Source: a virus. From it: 64,000 bases of DNA. The stretch is from IMG/VR virus record IMGVR_UViG_3300044641_004197, positions 1-64,000 of that record. One strand, 5' to 3'. Of the stretch, positions 50,007 through 59,155 are shown one piece after another. The notes beneath the pieces are model-generated. The model ran no database searches. It had not been told where the DNA came from and saw only the letters and a list, made by a program, of their open reading frames with translations. How positions within the stretch are numbered: the stretch's first letter is position 1; each line of letters starts with the position of its first letter. The position numbers were made by a program, and so were the translations under genes.

Positions 50007-51065
50007 TTACAATTTGAAATCGTCAAATGCACTATCGTTAATAGTATTATCTACACCTTTTACATAACTACTCAATTCGGTTTCTTGAGGGGCTACTTGT
50101 AGTTTCTTACTATCATAGTAACTATCCAACCACCCAGCCAATGGATTGGTTTTAGCAGCTGGATACAACTTCTTATATCCAAGACTTGTTAATCTATTAT
50201 TGGCCAACCACTCAATATAATGCTTTAAACTCTCAGCAGTCAATCCAATCAAACTACCCTTACTGAATAGATAGTCTGCCCAGTCTTTTTCTGCATTAAC
50301 CGCCATTTCATAAGCAGCATAGATCTTCTCTTCATTTTTCTTAACAATATCTTGGAATCCTTCATCTGGGTTGTTGATCCAGTTCTTCATGATGTTCTGA
50401 GTAATAGCTACGTGTAGATTTTCATCACGGCTAATAAACTTAATAATCTTACTATTACCCTCCATCTTTCCACGATAGCCAAAGTAGAAACTACAAGCAA
50501 AACTCACATAGAAAATCAATCCTTCAGTGATCTGCGTAGCAAGAACAGCATCAAACAATTGTTGTTTAACATCATCTGATGGCTTTAGTAGTTCATCATA
50601 CTTCTTACTGATTGCAGTAGCTCTCTTAACAATTTCTTCATCATTCAAAATACTATCAAAAAACTTGGTAGCATCTGGATAAACATTGTTTAGAATGTAT
50701 GTATAACTGTTACTGTGAATAGTTTCAAAGAAACTCCATGTGTTCATGCAAATCTCCAATTCACTATTGGTAACATGCTTCATAAGTTCATGAATACTAC
50801 GACTCAACATACTATCAGTCATAGTCTGAAACTTTAGATTGCTATCAAATACAAAACGTTCTTCAGGTGAAAGATTCTTATAATCACTAATGTCCTTCAC
50901 CAAAGAAACTTCTTGTGGTCTCCAAAAGAAATTCAATTGTTGATCGTATAGGTCATAGAACTTAGGATACTTGATCAAATCATATCGTTGTAGTGATAGA
51001 TCTTCTCCCAAGAACATTGGATTTCTTAATTGGTCTATGTTTCTTTTATTTAATACAGTTTTCAT
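50007..51065 (-). CDS. nrdB: Ribonucleotide reductase class I beta subunit
   Basis: 352 residues. The diiron ligands are Asp84 (QTMTDSML), Glu114 and His117 (FFETIHSNSY), a Glu in EGLIFYVSF, and Glu/His in SRDENLH. Tyr121 in the same segment is the radical tyrosine, so this is a normal tyrosyl-radical subunit. It pairs with NrdA to make dNDPs. It is preceded by the strongest Shine-Dalgarno sequence in the window and is 12 nt below nrdA. The C-terminus, rich in Asp and Phe (SAFDDFKL), should dock on NrdA. Confidence 0.96.
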   Translation of the reverse strand: MKTVLNKRNIDQLRNPMFLGEDLSLQRYDLIKYPKFYDLYDQQLNFFWRPQEVSLVKDISDYKNLSPEERFVFDSNLKFQTMTDSMLSRSIHELMKHVTNSELEICMNTWSFFETIHSNSYTYILNNVYPDATKFFDSILNDEEIVKRATAISKKYDELLKPSDDVKQQLFDAVLATQITEGLIFYVSFACSFYFGYRGKMEGNSKIIKFISRDENLHVAITQNIMKNWINNPDEGFQDIVKKNEEKIYAAYEMAVNAEKDWADYLFSKGSLIGLTAESLKHYIEWLANNRLTSLGYKKLYPAAKTNPLAGWLDSYYDSKKLQVAPQETELSSYVKGVDNTINDSAFDDFKL

Positions 51066-51070
51066 CTTAT

Positions 51071-51076
51071 CCTCCT
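51071..51076 (-). promoter_or_regulatory. Perfect Shine-Dalgarno sequence of nrdB
   Basis: AGGAGG, 5 nt before the nrdB ATG and overlapping the end region of nrdA. Most genes in this window have no recognisable ribosome site, so this one marks a gene set for high translation within a coupled nrdA-nrdB message. Confidence 0.8.
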
Positions 51077-51077
51077 A

Positions 51078-53366
51078 TTATAGAGCACACGCTCCGCTAG
51101 CACAACCACTTTCTTCTATAACCACTTTCTTTGTCTCCAAAGTCTTTTGTTCCATTGCGGTTTGTTTATCACCGTCATCGGTATTAGCATAATATAAATT
51201 CTTAATACCATACTTATAAGCCGTCAAAATATCCTTAATAACTTCCTGAACAGGAACTTTATTATTTGGATAACGTGAAGGAATGTAATAAGTGTTGGTG
51301 CTAATGCTCATATCAGTAAACTTCTGAATGGCAGCAGCCACTTTTAAATATCCTTCATTACTTGGCATATCAAAAGCAAAGGTATAATTTTCTTTATACT
51401 TGTCAATACCAGGAACAACTACAGGCAAAATGTTACTCTTGCTACCCTTGAAACTAATAGCACTACGAGGAGGTTCAATACCATTCGTAGAACTTTGAAT
51501 TACACTACTAGATTCTACAGGCATACAAGCAGTTAATGTTGAATGACGCATTCCATACTTCTTAATATCTTCACGTAGGCTTTCCCAGTCACAATGAAGT
51601 TTCTCAGTTATGAATTCGTCAATGTCTCTCTTATAAGTATCAATTGGAAGGACTCCCTGACTAAATTTTGTGCGATCAAATTTTTCACACTTACCTACTT
51701 CTTTAGCCATCTCAACACTAGCTTTAATCAAATAATAACTAGTCTTTTCCATCCACTTAGCAACAAAGTTAGGAGCATCCTTGTCCCAATACTTCAATCC
51801 TTCTTTAGCCAACAAAGCAGCCAAGTTACTTACACCAACACCAAGGCTACGTCGTTTCTTAGCGAAGTTTTCAGCTGCTGGAACGAAATAATCTTGATGG
51901 TCAATCAATGAATCCAACATTCTGACAATAATGTCACAAACACTTTCCATTTCATCATCATCCTTGATTTCCAACCAATTCAATGCGGCCAGAATACATA
52001 CACCAATTTCACCGTCTTTATCATTAACGTCACTGATAGGAATCAATGGGTGGTTAACCTCAAGACATAGATTGCTTGTATCAACTTGATCTAACCAACT
52101 ACCATGTTCATTGGCGTGATCGACGTGCATTGTATAAATACGTCCAGTTTCAAGACGTTCCTTAGCCAATAGACCCATCAATTCACGAGCGTTAATCTTC
52201 TTCTTGAACTTAATGTTCTTATTAGCTTCAGCCTTTTCATACTTCTCCTTGAATCCTTCCATGCCGAAAGTATTCCACAATGAAGGACATTCGTGATAAC
52301 TAAACAATGTAACATCTTGATTCTTGAGGAATCGTTCAAATATAACTTTATCTAATCCAACACAATAATCCAACTTACGAACACGATTATCATCAGTTCC
52401 CGCATTGTTCTTCAATACAAGAATATCCATGATATCATAATGAAACCAAGCAAAGTTTACAGTTGCACTTCCGCCACGAATACCATTTTGATGACAACTC
52501 TTCACTGTGGATTCAAATGCCTTACTAAAAGGAATTGGTCCGGTATGAATAACTTCACCATTACGAATAGGAGCATTAGTAGCACGTAATCTGGATAGAT
52601 TCAATCCAATACCATAACGGCTTGCGGTGGCAAATCCTACAGCACTATTATTTGCAAAGATACTCTTGAGTGTATCGTCTACAGTAAACAAACTACAAGA
52701 AGCATAACTCTTCATTACAGTTCTTACACCGGCCATAATAGGGGTGGGAAGATTAATCTTATGCTTACTAAAGTAGTTATACGCCTTCTTTACATATTCC
52801 AATCTATTTTCTTTATAGTTCTTAAAGAAGGTCATTGCGATTAGAATATATGCAAACTGAGGAGTCTCATATATCTTCTTGGTTGATCTGTTCTGGACCA
52901 AATACTTATCACACAACTGTTTAATTCCAGCGTATGTGAAATTAAAATCTCTATCGTGTTTAAGAAACTCGTCAATCTTGTCAAATTCTTGTTTAGTATA
53001 CCATTGAAGAATTTCTTCATCATATACTAGATTAGAAACGTTGTCTTTGACAAGATCATACAATTTAGGTGGATTCTTACCACCCCAAACTTCTTTACGA
53101 AGTTGGTAATTAAGCAATCTACTTGCAACAAATTGGTAATTGGGTTTATCTTCGCTAATTAGATTAGCAGAAGATTCGATAAGAAGTTTATGTATATCTG
53201 CGCTTGACATTCCATCAAAGAATGACAAATGTGCATTCATACCAACTTCTTCAAAACTAACTCCTTTTATATCCTCCGTAGCCCACTGCAACACTTTGTT
53301 TATTTTGTCTGCATTAAACTTCTCGGTTTTTCCGCTACGCTTTTTAATAAAAATATCTTTGTTCAT
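51078..53366 (-). CDS. nrdA: Ribonucleotide reductase class I alpha subunit
   Basis: 762 residues, E. coli NrdA type. ATP cone at the N-terminus (IKKRSGKTEKFNADKINKVL). Active-site Cys residues in KSYASCSLFTVDD, DTSNLCLEVNHP and IGVCILAALNW correspond to E. coli Cys225, 439 and 462. The C-terminal redox pair is Cys755/Cys760 in ESGCASGACAL, as in E. coli. It reduces ribonucleoside diphosphates, re-reduced by thioredoxin or glutaredoxin, which is not in the window. The leader has a promoter-like TTGAAA-17-GATAAT. Confidence 0.96.
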   Translation of the reverse strand: MNKDIFIKKRSGKTEKFNADKINKVLQWATEDIKGVSFEEVGMNAHLSFFDGMSSADIHKLLIESSANLISEDKPNYQFVASRLLNYQLRKEVWGGKNPPKLYDLVKDNVSNLVYDEEILQWYTKQEFDKIDEFLKHDRDFNFTYAGIKQLCDKYLVQNRSTKKIYETPQFAYILIAMTFFKNYKENRLEYVKKAYNYFSKHKINLPTPIMAGVRTVMKSYASCSLFTVDDTLKSIFANNSAVGFATASRYGIGLNLSRLRATNAPIRNGEVIHTGPIPFSKAFESTVKSCHQNGIRGGSATVNFAWFHYDIMDILVLKNNAGTDDNRVRKLDYCVGLDKVIFERFLKNQDVTLFSYHECPSLWNTFGMEGFKEKYEKAEANKNIKFKKKINARELMGLLAKERLETGRIYTMHVDHANEHGSWLDQVDTSNLCLEVNHPLIPISDVNDKDGEIGVCILAALNWLEIKDDDEMESVCDIIVRMLDSLIDHQDYFVPAAENFAKKRRSLGVGVSNLAALLAKEGLKYWDKDAPNFVAKWMEKTSYYLIKASVEMAKEVGKCEKFDRTKFSQGVLPIDTYKRDIDEFITEKLHCDWESLREDIKKYGMRHSTLTACMPVESSSVIQSSTNGIEPPRSAISFKGSKSNILPVVVPGIDKYKENYTFAFDMPSNEGYLKVAAAIQKFTDMSISTNTYYIPSRYPNNKVPVQEVIKDILTAYKYGIKNLYYANTDDGDKQTAMEQKTLETKKVVIEESGCASGACAL

Positions 53367-53391
53367 AAAACTTTAAAATAGGTAATAAATA

Positions 53392-53420
53392 ATTATCATG
53401 TTCTAAAAAATAATTTTCAA
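53392..53420 (-). promoter_or_regulatory. Sigma70-like promoter of nrdA-nrdB
   Basis: Read leftward: TTGAAA (53420-53415), a 17-bp spacer, GATAAT (53397-53392), each five of six. Predicted start near 53385, about 19 nt before the nrdA ATG. The -35 lies in the second arm of the terminator-like hairpin of the upstream helicase gene. Confidence 0.4.
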
Positions 53421-53437
53421 ATTTATTTTTGAAAATT
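53412..53437 (-). terminator. Terminator-like hairpin after the helicase gene
   Basis: Leftward: AATTTTCAAA, loop AATAAA, TTTGAAAATT, then ATTTTTTAG. The 10-bp stem is perfect but has a single G-C pair, so it is weak despite the good T run. It lies 43 nt past the gp41-like stop. Confidence 0.45.
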
Positions 53438-53479
53438 TTCTACTTTTTGAACTTTTTGTTAATCATCTTGATATGAGAA

Positions 53480-54865
53480 TTACTCTGAATCCTCTTCGCT
53501 CATATGAGCATTCCATTTACCAGACATCATCTTCTTGACAAGATTTTCGCCTTGGTTCATTTCATTGATGATTCCCATACCTTCCCTACTGTTTTCAGCA
53601 AAGATTTGAATATCACCACAACCCGCGTTCATTCGACTTGGGAATGTAATACCGTCTGGTCCAAATCGATTCTTAATAATATGGAATCGTGCGGTGTTAC
53701 TAACTTTATCGTTAACTTTACGACTGAGTGACATAACAAAATCAGCCGTCATGATTTTACGATAACTGTCTGAAATATTATTTGCTTGAATAATATCTTC
53801 ATCCATAGCAGCACGATTGCTTTGACTTGCAGTCCAAACTGGAACCTGAAGTTCACCGGCAATACCACGAAGTTCTTCATAGATACCACCCGCCTCACTA
53901 TAACTGTTACTATTACGTTCACTTTGGGATGGACGTAGAATATCAGCATAGTCAACGATAATCATATCTACTTTTGTCCCCAGAGTTTGGATACGTTCTG
54001 CATGAAGCTTCAAACTGTGAGCGGACACAGTTTTGATGGGGAAATACTTAATGATAAGTTTGCCGGGAACTTCAGAAATTTTCTTCTTTACAACATCAAC
54101 GTTATTACGAATGTTCTGGAAATCAATACCAGTGAAACACGCATCGTAACGTAGTCCAACGTAGTTTTCATTCAACTCAAGAGTATAATGTAACACATTC
54201 TTACCCTGCTTCATTGCCTCGGCACCAATCTTGGCAAGAACCCAACTCTTACCACTACCAGCACAAGCAGTAATAACACCCATTTCACCGCCAGCCAATC
54301 CACCGTCCATAACAGTGTCAACTTCTGTCCAATTGGTCTTGACGGTCTTACGAGCCATCATACTCATACGTTTTTCCACATCGACTTCGTATTCATGACC
54401 GATATTTCTTTCCATACCAGCCTTCATAGCAACGTCAACAACATGCTTGATCTTGTCATATTGACCATTCTTCAGATGATCAACACTCTCCATGATCGCA
54501 TTCTTCAACTTTTGATTCTTACAAAATTCAAGGAATTGTTCCTTAATAAATTTCAAATCACTGTCAGTGATCTTTTGATAAACCAATCTCAATTGGTCAA
54601 CAACAGTCTTCTTCAACAATTCATTGTCAATACTATCAACCTTGACTTTGAATACCGCCAATGTAGGCAGTTCTTTATATTGTAGGAAATAACTAACGGT
54701 TTCCTTTACAATAAACTGATGTGCATCAGTCTCAAACGATTGCGGTTCCAAAATATCGCTAATGCGTTCAATAAATGATTTATCACTCACAAGTGCAGAG
54801 ATGCACTTGGTTTGAAACTCAGTTCCAAACTTCTTTAGATTATCTATAATGTATGTTTCGCTCAT
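53480..54865 (-). CDS. gp41: Replicative DnaB-type helicase (gp41-like)
   Basis: 461 residues (T4 gp41 has 475). Walker A ACAGSGKS at 200-207, H1a glutamate in HYTLELNE, Walker B VDMIIVDYADIL, H3 Gln in VWTASQSNRAA, and a C-terminal RFHIIKNRFGPDG with the arginine finger. The N-terminal 150 residues are the helical DnaB-N domain. It should form a hexamer and unwind DNA 5'-3' on the lagging strand with a primase, which is not in the window. Acidic C-terminus ends SEEDSE. Confidence 0.93.
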   Translation of the reverse strand: MSETYIIDNLKKFGTEFQTKCISALVSDKSFIERISDILEPQSFETDAHQFIVKETVSYFLQYKELPTLAVFKVKVDSIDNELLKKTVVDQLRLVYQKITDSDLKFIKEQFLEFCKNQKLKNAIMESVDHLKNGQYDKIKHVVDVAMKAGMERNIGHEYEVDVEKRMSMMARKTVKTNWTEVDTVMDGGLAGGEMGVITACAGSGKSWVLAKIGAEAMKQGKNVLHYTLELNENYVGLRYDACFTGIDFQNIRNNVDVVKKKISEVPGKLIIKYFPIKTVSAHSLKLHAERIQTLGTKVDMIIVDYADILRPSQSERNSNSYSEAGGIYEELRGIAGELQVPVWTASQSNRAAMDEDIIQANNISDSYRKIMTADFVMSLSRKVNDKVSNTARFHIIKNRFGPDGITFPSRMNAGCGDIQIFAENSREGMGIINEMNQGENLVKKMMSGKWNAHMSEEDSE

Positions 54866-54928
54866 AATTTAATAACGTATCCTTGTGAGTATAATACTAT
54901 ACCCACTTCTCTTTTTTTAAAAGATTTT

Positions 54929-55996
54929 TTAAGCCACAAATGAATTCACTTTCCCAAACACCTCTTGTAGCCAGATTATGCTGTTGGGGAAATTGTTTTG
55001 CATATTGTCTTCTAACAACAATTTGCTAAACTTATATCTGTCAAGTTTAATCAGTGGTTTCTCAAGAATTTCATTGATTCTGAGTTGACTAAATGACTGT
55101 ATCTGCGTTTCATGTAATTGCATTAATTGCCAATTACGTTCTATAATATTCTTATTATCCAAGATGGTATTATACAATTTATACTTTCCCTTGTGGGTAT
55201 CACTATAATTGTATATTTCTTGTAATGAATATCGTTTTTCGTCAGTAAATATAGGAAAACATTTGATGATGGTCTTCAATCCCGCACCATTTATACCATC
55301 AATGTTATCACTATCGTCACCTTCCATTATACGATAATTTATAAAGTTACTACAAGTTACACCATACTCTTGTAGAATTTCAGCACATCCATACAACTTC
55401 TTCTTAGTTGGACTCCAGATTTTAACTCTGTCATTTGCCAACTGCAAAAAGTCTTTGTCTGCACTCATAATAGTTACATTACTATTTTTAAAATAGTCTG
55501 TAGCTAAATATGCAATTGTGTCATCCGCTTCAATATGATCAATTGCCATAGTTGTAACAGGCAATGTATCCAAATATCTTACAGTCTTAATCAACTGTAT
55601 TTTAAGATTCTTTTCTTCTGAATCTGGATTGCTCAGATCCTCATATGTTCTATTGAGACGGATCTTTGTTTTTCTACCAGCCTTATAATCAGGATAAATT
55701 TTTCTGCGTTTCATTGAACCACCATTACCATCAGACACAATTACGATTCTGGTGGGATTCAACAATTTAACCGCATATCCAATACTTTTTAAACATCCAG
55801 CAATACCACCCGTATGATTTCCATTAGAATTCAATGCGGGACTTGCCATGAATGCTCTAATAAAAGTATTCATAAAGTCGATTATAAGGACATCAGAGTT
55901 GAGGGTCCGATTAAGACCCTCACTCTGCGGGGTTGTTTTTATTTGATCAAACAAACTAAACAACCTCTTTTTTTCACTGTCAGTTAGATTGCTCAT
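54929..55996 (-). CDS. rnh: 5'-3' nuclease, RNase H/FEN-type (T4 rnh-like)
   Basis: 355 residues (T4 RNase H has 305). VLIIDFMNTFIRAFMAS with Asp40, VIVSDGNGGSMKRRKIYPDY (arch base), HIEADDTIAYLA, IMSADKDFLQLA and MEGDDSDNIDGINGAG (H3TH) are the metal and DNA-binding motifs of the FEN/5' nuclease family. It removes RNA primers and flaps from Okazaki fragments. The extra length is at the C-terminus. Its ATG overlaps the uvsX stop by 4 nt. Confidence 0.92.
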   Translation of the reverse strand: MSNLTDSEKKRLFSLFDQIKTTPQSEGLNRTLNSDVLIIDFMNTFIRAFMASPALNSNGNHTGGIAGCLKSIGYAVKLLNPTRIVIVSDGNGGSMKRRKIYPDYKAGRKTKIRLNRTYEDLSNPDSEEKNLKIQLIKTVRYLDTLPVTTMAIDHIEADDTIAYLATDYFKNSNVTIMSADKDFLQLANDRVKIWSPTKKKLYGCAEILQEYGVTCSNFINYRIMEGDDSDNIDGINGAGLKTIIKCFPIFTDEKRYSLQEIYNYSDTHKGKYKLYNTILDNKNIIERNWQLMQLHETQIQSFSQLRINEILEKPLIKLDRYKFSKLLLEDNMQNNFPNSIIWLQEVFGKVNSFVA

Positions 55997-57141
55997 TCTT
56001 CACTACCAGCAGATTCTTCATCAGTATCCACAACAGCGTCATCAACAATCTGACTATTAGGATCTTTATATTTCATAATAACAGACTCACAAATCTTCAA
56101 ATAAACTTCTTCTTTCAAAGATTGATCAGTCTGCATTGCGGATACAAAGTCCTTGGATTGGAACTTCCATTCACTGCCATCATCCTTCTTATAGGTATAA
56201 TAAGCACCACCTTGTTTGATAATGTTATTCTCCTTCAATACTTTGATCCAACTGCTATAGTCGGCAATACCACTATCGAAGTAAATATCAAAATTAGCTT
56301 GACGTTGTGGTGGACCCATTCTGTTCTTAACAACAACTGCCTTACACTCATTACCGATGATTTCTTCACCCTTTTTGAGTTTACCAGTGTTGTTCAAACG
56401 AACACGGACACTACAATGATAAGCCAAAGCCTTACCACCACTCACCACATACTTGTCACCAAATGCCATAGCATTTAGATTCTGACGTAATTGATTTGTG
56501 AATACAGTAAGAACCTTCTGACGGCCAATCATGTTGGTGATCTTTCTCATGGCCTTACTAATGATAATACTCTTACCAGTAGCAAATCCATCTTTACCGT
56601 GATCACTCTCTAACTCTGCCTTTGTAGAAGCAGCAGCAACAGAGTCAATAATAAGTGTCAAAATACGATCTTTACTGCTCTTACGAACAATTCCAATCAT
56701 CTGTTCCATCTTTTCAAAAATATCCTCTACAGTATCCGTTTGGACATATAGAAGATTCTTTAGATCTACGCCCAAACTCTTCCAGAATTCTGGAGCAGCG
56801 GCGTTTTCAGTGTCCAATACTACTGCGACACCACCTTTACGTTGTGTCTCTGCACAAATATGCGCAGACACCAAACTCTTTCCGGTTCCTTCCAATCCGT
56901 TAAGTTCAACCATCTTTCCAACTGGCAATCCGCCATGTGGACGATTACTAATGGCCAAATCTAACATTGATGATCCGGTGCTAATCCAATCACTAATATC
57001 GGCGGGGTTTTCTTGTTCATCCAAGAAATAAGCAATTTTACCACCGTCTTTATTTGCTTTATTTAATTCATTTGCCAACAACTCAACCAATTCGTCTCGT
57101 TGTGGTGATTCATTCTGCGTAACATGTGATTTCTTTTTCAT
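55993..57141 (-). CDS. uvsX: RecA-like recombinase (UvsX)
   Basis: 382 residues (T4 UvsX has 391). Walker A GLEGTGKS at 82-89, catalytic Glu region VVLDTENAA, Walker B LTLIIDS at 161-167, L1 and L2 loops around the KSIIISKAMRKITN and NAMAFGDKYVVSGGKAL segments. It forms filaments on ssDNA with gp32 for strand exchange and recombination-dependent replication. The C-terminus is acidic (DTDEESAGSEE). A strong hairpin separates it from the gp32 gene upstream. Confidence 0.95.
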   Translation of the reverse strand: MKKKSHVTQNESPQRDELVELLANELNKANKDGGKIAYFLDEQENPADISDWISTGSSMLDLAISNRPHGGLPVGKMVELNGLEGTGKSLVSAHICAETQRKGGVAVVLDTENAAAPEFWKSLGVDLKNLLYVQTDTVEDIFEKMEQMIGIVRKSSKDRILTLIIDSVAAASTKAELESDHGKDGFATGKSIIISKAMRKITNMIGRQKVLTVFTNQLRQNLNAMAFGDKYVVSGGKALAYHCSVRVRLNNTGKLKKGEEIIGNECKAVVVKNRMGPPQRQANFDIYFDSGIADYSSWIKVLKENNIIKQGGAYYTYKKDDGSEWKFQSKDFVSAMQTDQSLKEEVYLKICESVIMKYKDPNSQIVDDAVVDTDEESAGSEE

Positions 57142-57158
57142 AAAACTTATAAGTTAAA

Positions 57159-57187
57159 GGGGTGATAGTAATATATACCATCACCCC
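57159..57187 (-). terminator. Strong hairpin between gp32 and uvsX (terminator or processing site)
   Basis: On the leftward transcript GGGGTGATGGTA pairs with TACTATCACCCC over 12 bp with one G-U, around a 5-nt loop. It is followed by TTTAACTTATAAG, only three U in a row. It lies 18 nt past the gp32 stop and 18 nt before the uvsX ATG. It likely stops part of the transcripts or protects the 3' end of gp32 mRNA. Confidence 0.6.
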
Positions 57188-57204
57188 AATCTAAACCAGT
57201 TATT

Positions 57205-58026
57205 TTAACTGTTGAACAAATTATCAAAAGCCTTGGTCAAGTCTTCTGTATTTGTCTTGCTAGCAGAGGCGGACGGTGACGAAGCCTTTGCCTTTGGTGC
57301 CGGGGTTGGTGCGGACGGAGCTGCCTCCATCTCAGGATCATCATCCACAACTGCATTCACAGTTGGTTCGCTTCCATTTTCAGGATTTAACCAAGCATCC
57401 ATGACACCCTTCAACTGTTCGTAACTCAACTCAGGGAACAAATCCAAAATATTGGTTTGCTTACCGAGCAATTCCTTCTGGGAAGGATCAATCGCAACTG
57501 AAGTGTTTGGCTTTGGACGAATGGTAGTTTCTGGGAAACTCTTACCACACTCTTCTGCGGTTCTAAACTCTACAACAATATCACGTCCATTAACTGGATC
57601 GGTAATATCACCATAGTCAGCGTCACTGATAATAGAAAGAAGTTCTTGATAAACGTTCTTTCCGAATCCCCAGAAACGAACACCCTGATCCTCTTCTCCA
57701 CGGACCAAAACAGGAACATAGGTTCGGAGCTTCGGTTCCATCTTACGGCCCAACTGCCAATCTTCCTTGTTGCCGGTCTTCTTCATACGATTTGACCATT
57801 CAACAATAGGATCAGGACGGTTAAAACTATCAGGAGATAGATAAGTCTTGTTGTTGATATTGTAGTGGAACTTGAGTTCGATAAACGGATTCTCAGGATT
57901 ATACTTGTAGGGAACGATACGAACTACTTGCTTTCCGGGGTTTGGTTTCCAAATCAAATTTGTCTTTTGATTTGCGTTTGAGAGAGAATTCAAACGATTC
58001 TTAATTTTAGATAGATCTAATGCCAT
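57205..58026 (-). CDS. gp32: Single-stranded DNA-binding protein (gp32-like)
   Basis: 273 residues (T4 gp32 has 301). N-terminal basic LDLSKIKNRLNSL corresponds to the self-association B domain. The core has VVRIVPYKYNPENPFIELKF, aromatic strands and RFWGFGKNVYQELL. A Pro/Ala/Ser-rich acidic linker (residues 215-258) leads to a tail ending TKAFDNLFNS, which recruits partners. The core shows no clear Cys/His zinc site like T4's. It coats ssDNA at the fork. Its leader has features of an autoregulatory operator. Confidence 0.92.
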   Translation of the reverse strand: MALDLSKIKNRLNSLSNANQKTNLIWKPNPGKQVVRIVPYKYNPENPFIELKFHYNINNKTYLSPDSFNRPDPIVEWSNRMKKTGNKEDWQLGRKMEPKLRTYVPVLVRGEEDQGVRFWGFGKNVYQELLSIISDADYGDITDPVNGRDIVVEFRTAEECGKSFPETTIRPKPNTSVAIDPSQKELLGKQTNILDLFPELSYEQLKGVMDAWLNPENGSEPTVNAVVDDDPEMEAAPSAPTPAPKAKASSPSASASKTNTEDLTKAFDNLFNS

Positions 58027-58071
58027 AATTGTTTATTATATTAATTGTTAAGTGTTAATTAATTATTCGAT

Positions 58072-58087
58072 AAATCCACACGGACTT
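58072..58087 (-). promoter_or_regulatory. Leader hairpin upstream of gp32, possible autogenous operator
   Basis: On the leftward RNA, AAGUCC and GGAUUU form a 6-bp stem (one G-U) around GUGU, followed by about 45 nt of almost pure A/U up to the gp32 ATG. T4 gp32 represses its own mRNA by nucleating at a structured element and spreading along an unstructured A/U-rich leader. The layout here is similar, although no pseudoknot was found by eye. Confidence 0.4.
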
Positions 58088-58110
58088 AATTCATAACTAA
58101 TACACGTATA

Positions 58111-58139
58111 ACTATAAACAAGAATGACAAATCTTTCAA
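58111..58139 (-). promoter_or_regulatory. Sigma70-like promoter of gp32
   Basis: Read leftward: TTGAAA (58139-58134), a 17-bp spacer, TATAGT (58116-58111), each five of six. Predicted start near 58104 leaves a leader of about 78 nt without Shine-Dalgarno sequence. The -35 overlaps the stop of the preceding gene. Confidence 0.5.
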
Positions 58140-58528
58140 CTTATTATATCAAAAAGTTTTATGGGAATTATTCTAACAGAAACCTCGCCGGTTAAAATAA
58201 GGCAATTGTTGTAAAGTTCCCAATTTAATTGGAATTTGTTATCAAATACACCATTATTTTCCTCAGTTATTAATTTATTCATGGCATTCAACGTATACAA
58301 AGTGTTTGTTTGTTTTTTACGGTGAAGACCAATTGTATTTGGAAACTTTGGAAATTGGTTGGATTCATTTATATCTATATTGTAAGTGATATAAACGTTT
58401 CGTGGAGCTTTTGTTCCACTAAACAAAAAAAGTTTATTTCCATTTACGGAATAAAAACTCCTAATTTTTTCAATTAGTTCTTTGTATTCATCGATATTTG
58501 AAAATGTGCAAAGTAGTTGTTTTTTCAT
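58136..58528 (-). CDS. Conserved hypothetical protein of T4-like phages
   Basis: 130 residues, mixed alpha/beta. It begins KKQLLCTFSNIDEYKELIEK and has VYITYNIDINES, NTIGLHRKKQTNTLYTLNAM and WELYNNCLILTG. The HRKK-x-TNTLYT-x-NA box is, from memory, shared by unnamed proteins of marine T4-like phages, usually near structural and recombination genes. No catalytic residues are evident. Its ATG overlaps the upstream stop by 4 nt. Confidence 0.65.
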   Translation of the reverse strand: MKKQLLCTFSNIDEYKELIEKIRSFYSVNGNKLFLFSGTKAPRNVYITYNIDINESNQFPKFPNTIGLHRKKQTNTLYTLNAMNKLITEENNGVFDNKFQLNWELYNNCLILTGEVSVRIIPIKLFDIIS

Positions 58529-59154
58529 TTTTTAGGACGGATCATTATTTTGCCTATGTCTTCGACATATCTGGCAATTCCTACTTCAGAACCTTCTTCC
58601 GTATACCAAGTAGATCCTTTATTATAGAAACCGTTTGCTTTGGCTTCTTCTAAAGAGTATTCGGTTGTTAAAATAGTTTGAACGGTCTGAGCATCAGCTT
58701 GTTTTTCTTGCGGAGTTCTCAAGTCAGGTTCTTCTTTATCCTTTTCCGCAGGAGTTTCTGGTTGTTGCGGTTCTGGTGCAGATGGTTGACTTGGTTCTTG
58801 TGGTTGTGTAGCAGGTGGTTCAGAAGATTGTGGTTCTGGTGCAAAAATATTTGCGCCTGCGGCTTTCTTGGGATTTTCTTCAAAGTGAGTTCCACGAGAA
58901 ATTGCTCTTTGTTTATATTCCGGTGTGGGGAATGTTACGAGAAGACCCGCAGCATTATAAGCTTGTCGTTCAGGATATTTACCCTCAACCATCGCATTTC
59001 TTATTTCGGCAGATGATGACTCATCCAAATTCAAAGTGGTTTCCAAATATTCTTGTAGAATATTCAAATGGTCATTATTTTCCATCGAAAAAATGCCGTC
59101 TTTTATGCGTGAGTCAAGACAAATGTTCTCTATTATATAAGATAGTATGTTCAT
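58525..59154 (-). CDS. Hypothetical protein with Pro/Glu/Gln-rich linker
   Basis: Not recognised. 209 residues: a helical N-terminal domain (1-95), a disordered Pro/Gln/Glu/Ser-rich linker (about 100-150, with repeated PEPQ/QPSAPEPQ-like units) and a small C-terminal domain (TVQTILTTEYSLEEAKANGF, WYTEEGSEVGIARYV). The linker suggests a two-domain tether. It is coupled to both neighbours (4 nt and 1 nt). It could be structural or replication-linked, and I see no way to decide. Confidence 0.6.
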   Translation of the reverse strand: MNILSYIIENICLDSRIKDGIFSMENNDHLNILQEYLETTLNLDESSSAEIRNAMVEGKYPERQAYNAAGLLVTFPTPEYKQRAISRGTHFEENPKKAAGANIFAPEPQSSEPPATQPQEPSQPSAPEPQQPETPAEKDKEEPDLRTPQEKQADAQTVQTILTTEYSLEEAKANGFYNKGSTWYTEEGSEVGIARYVEDIGKIMIRPKK

Positions 59155-59155
59155 A

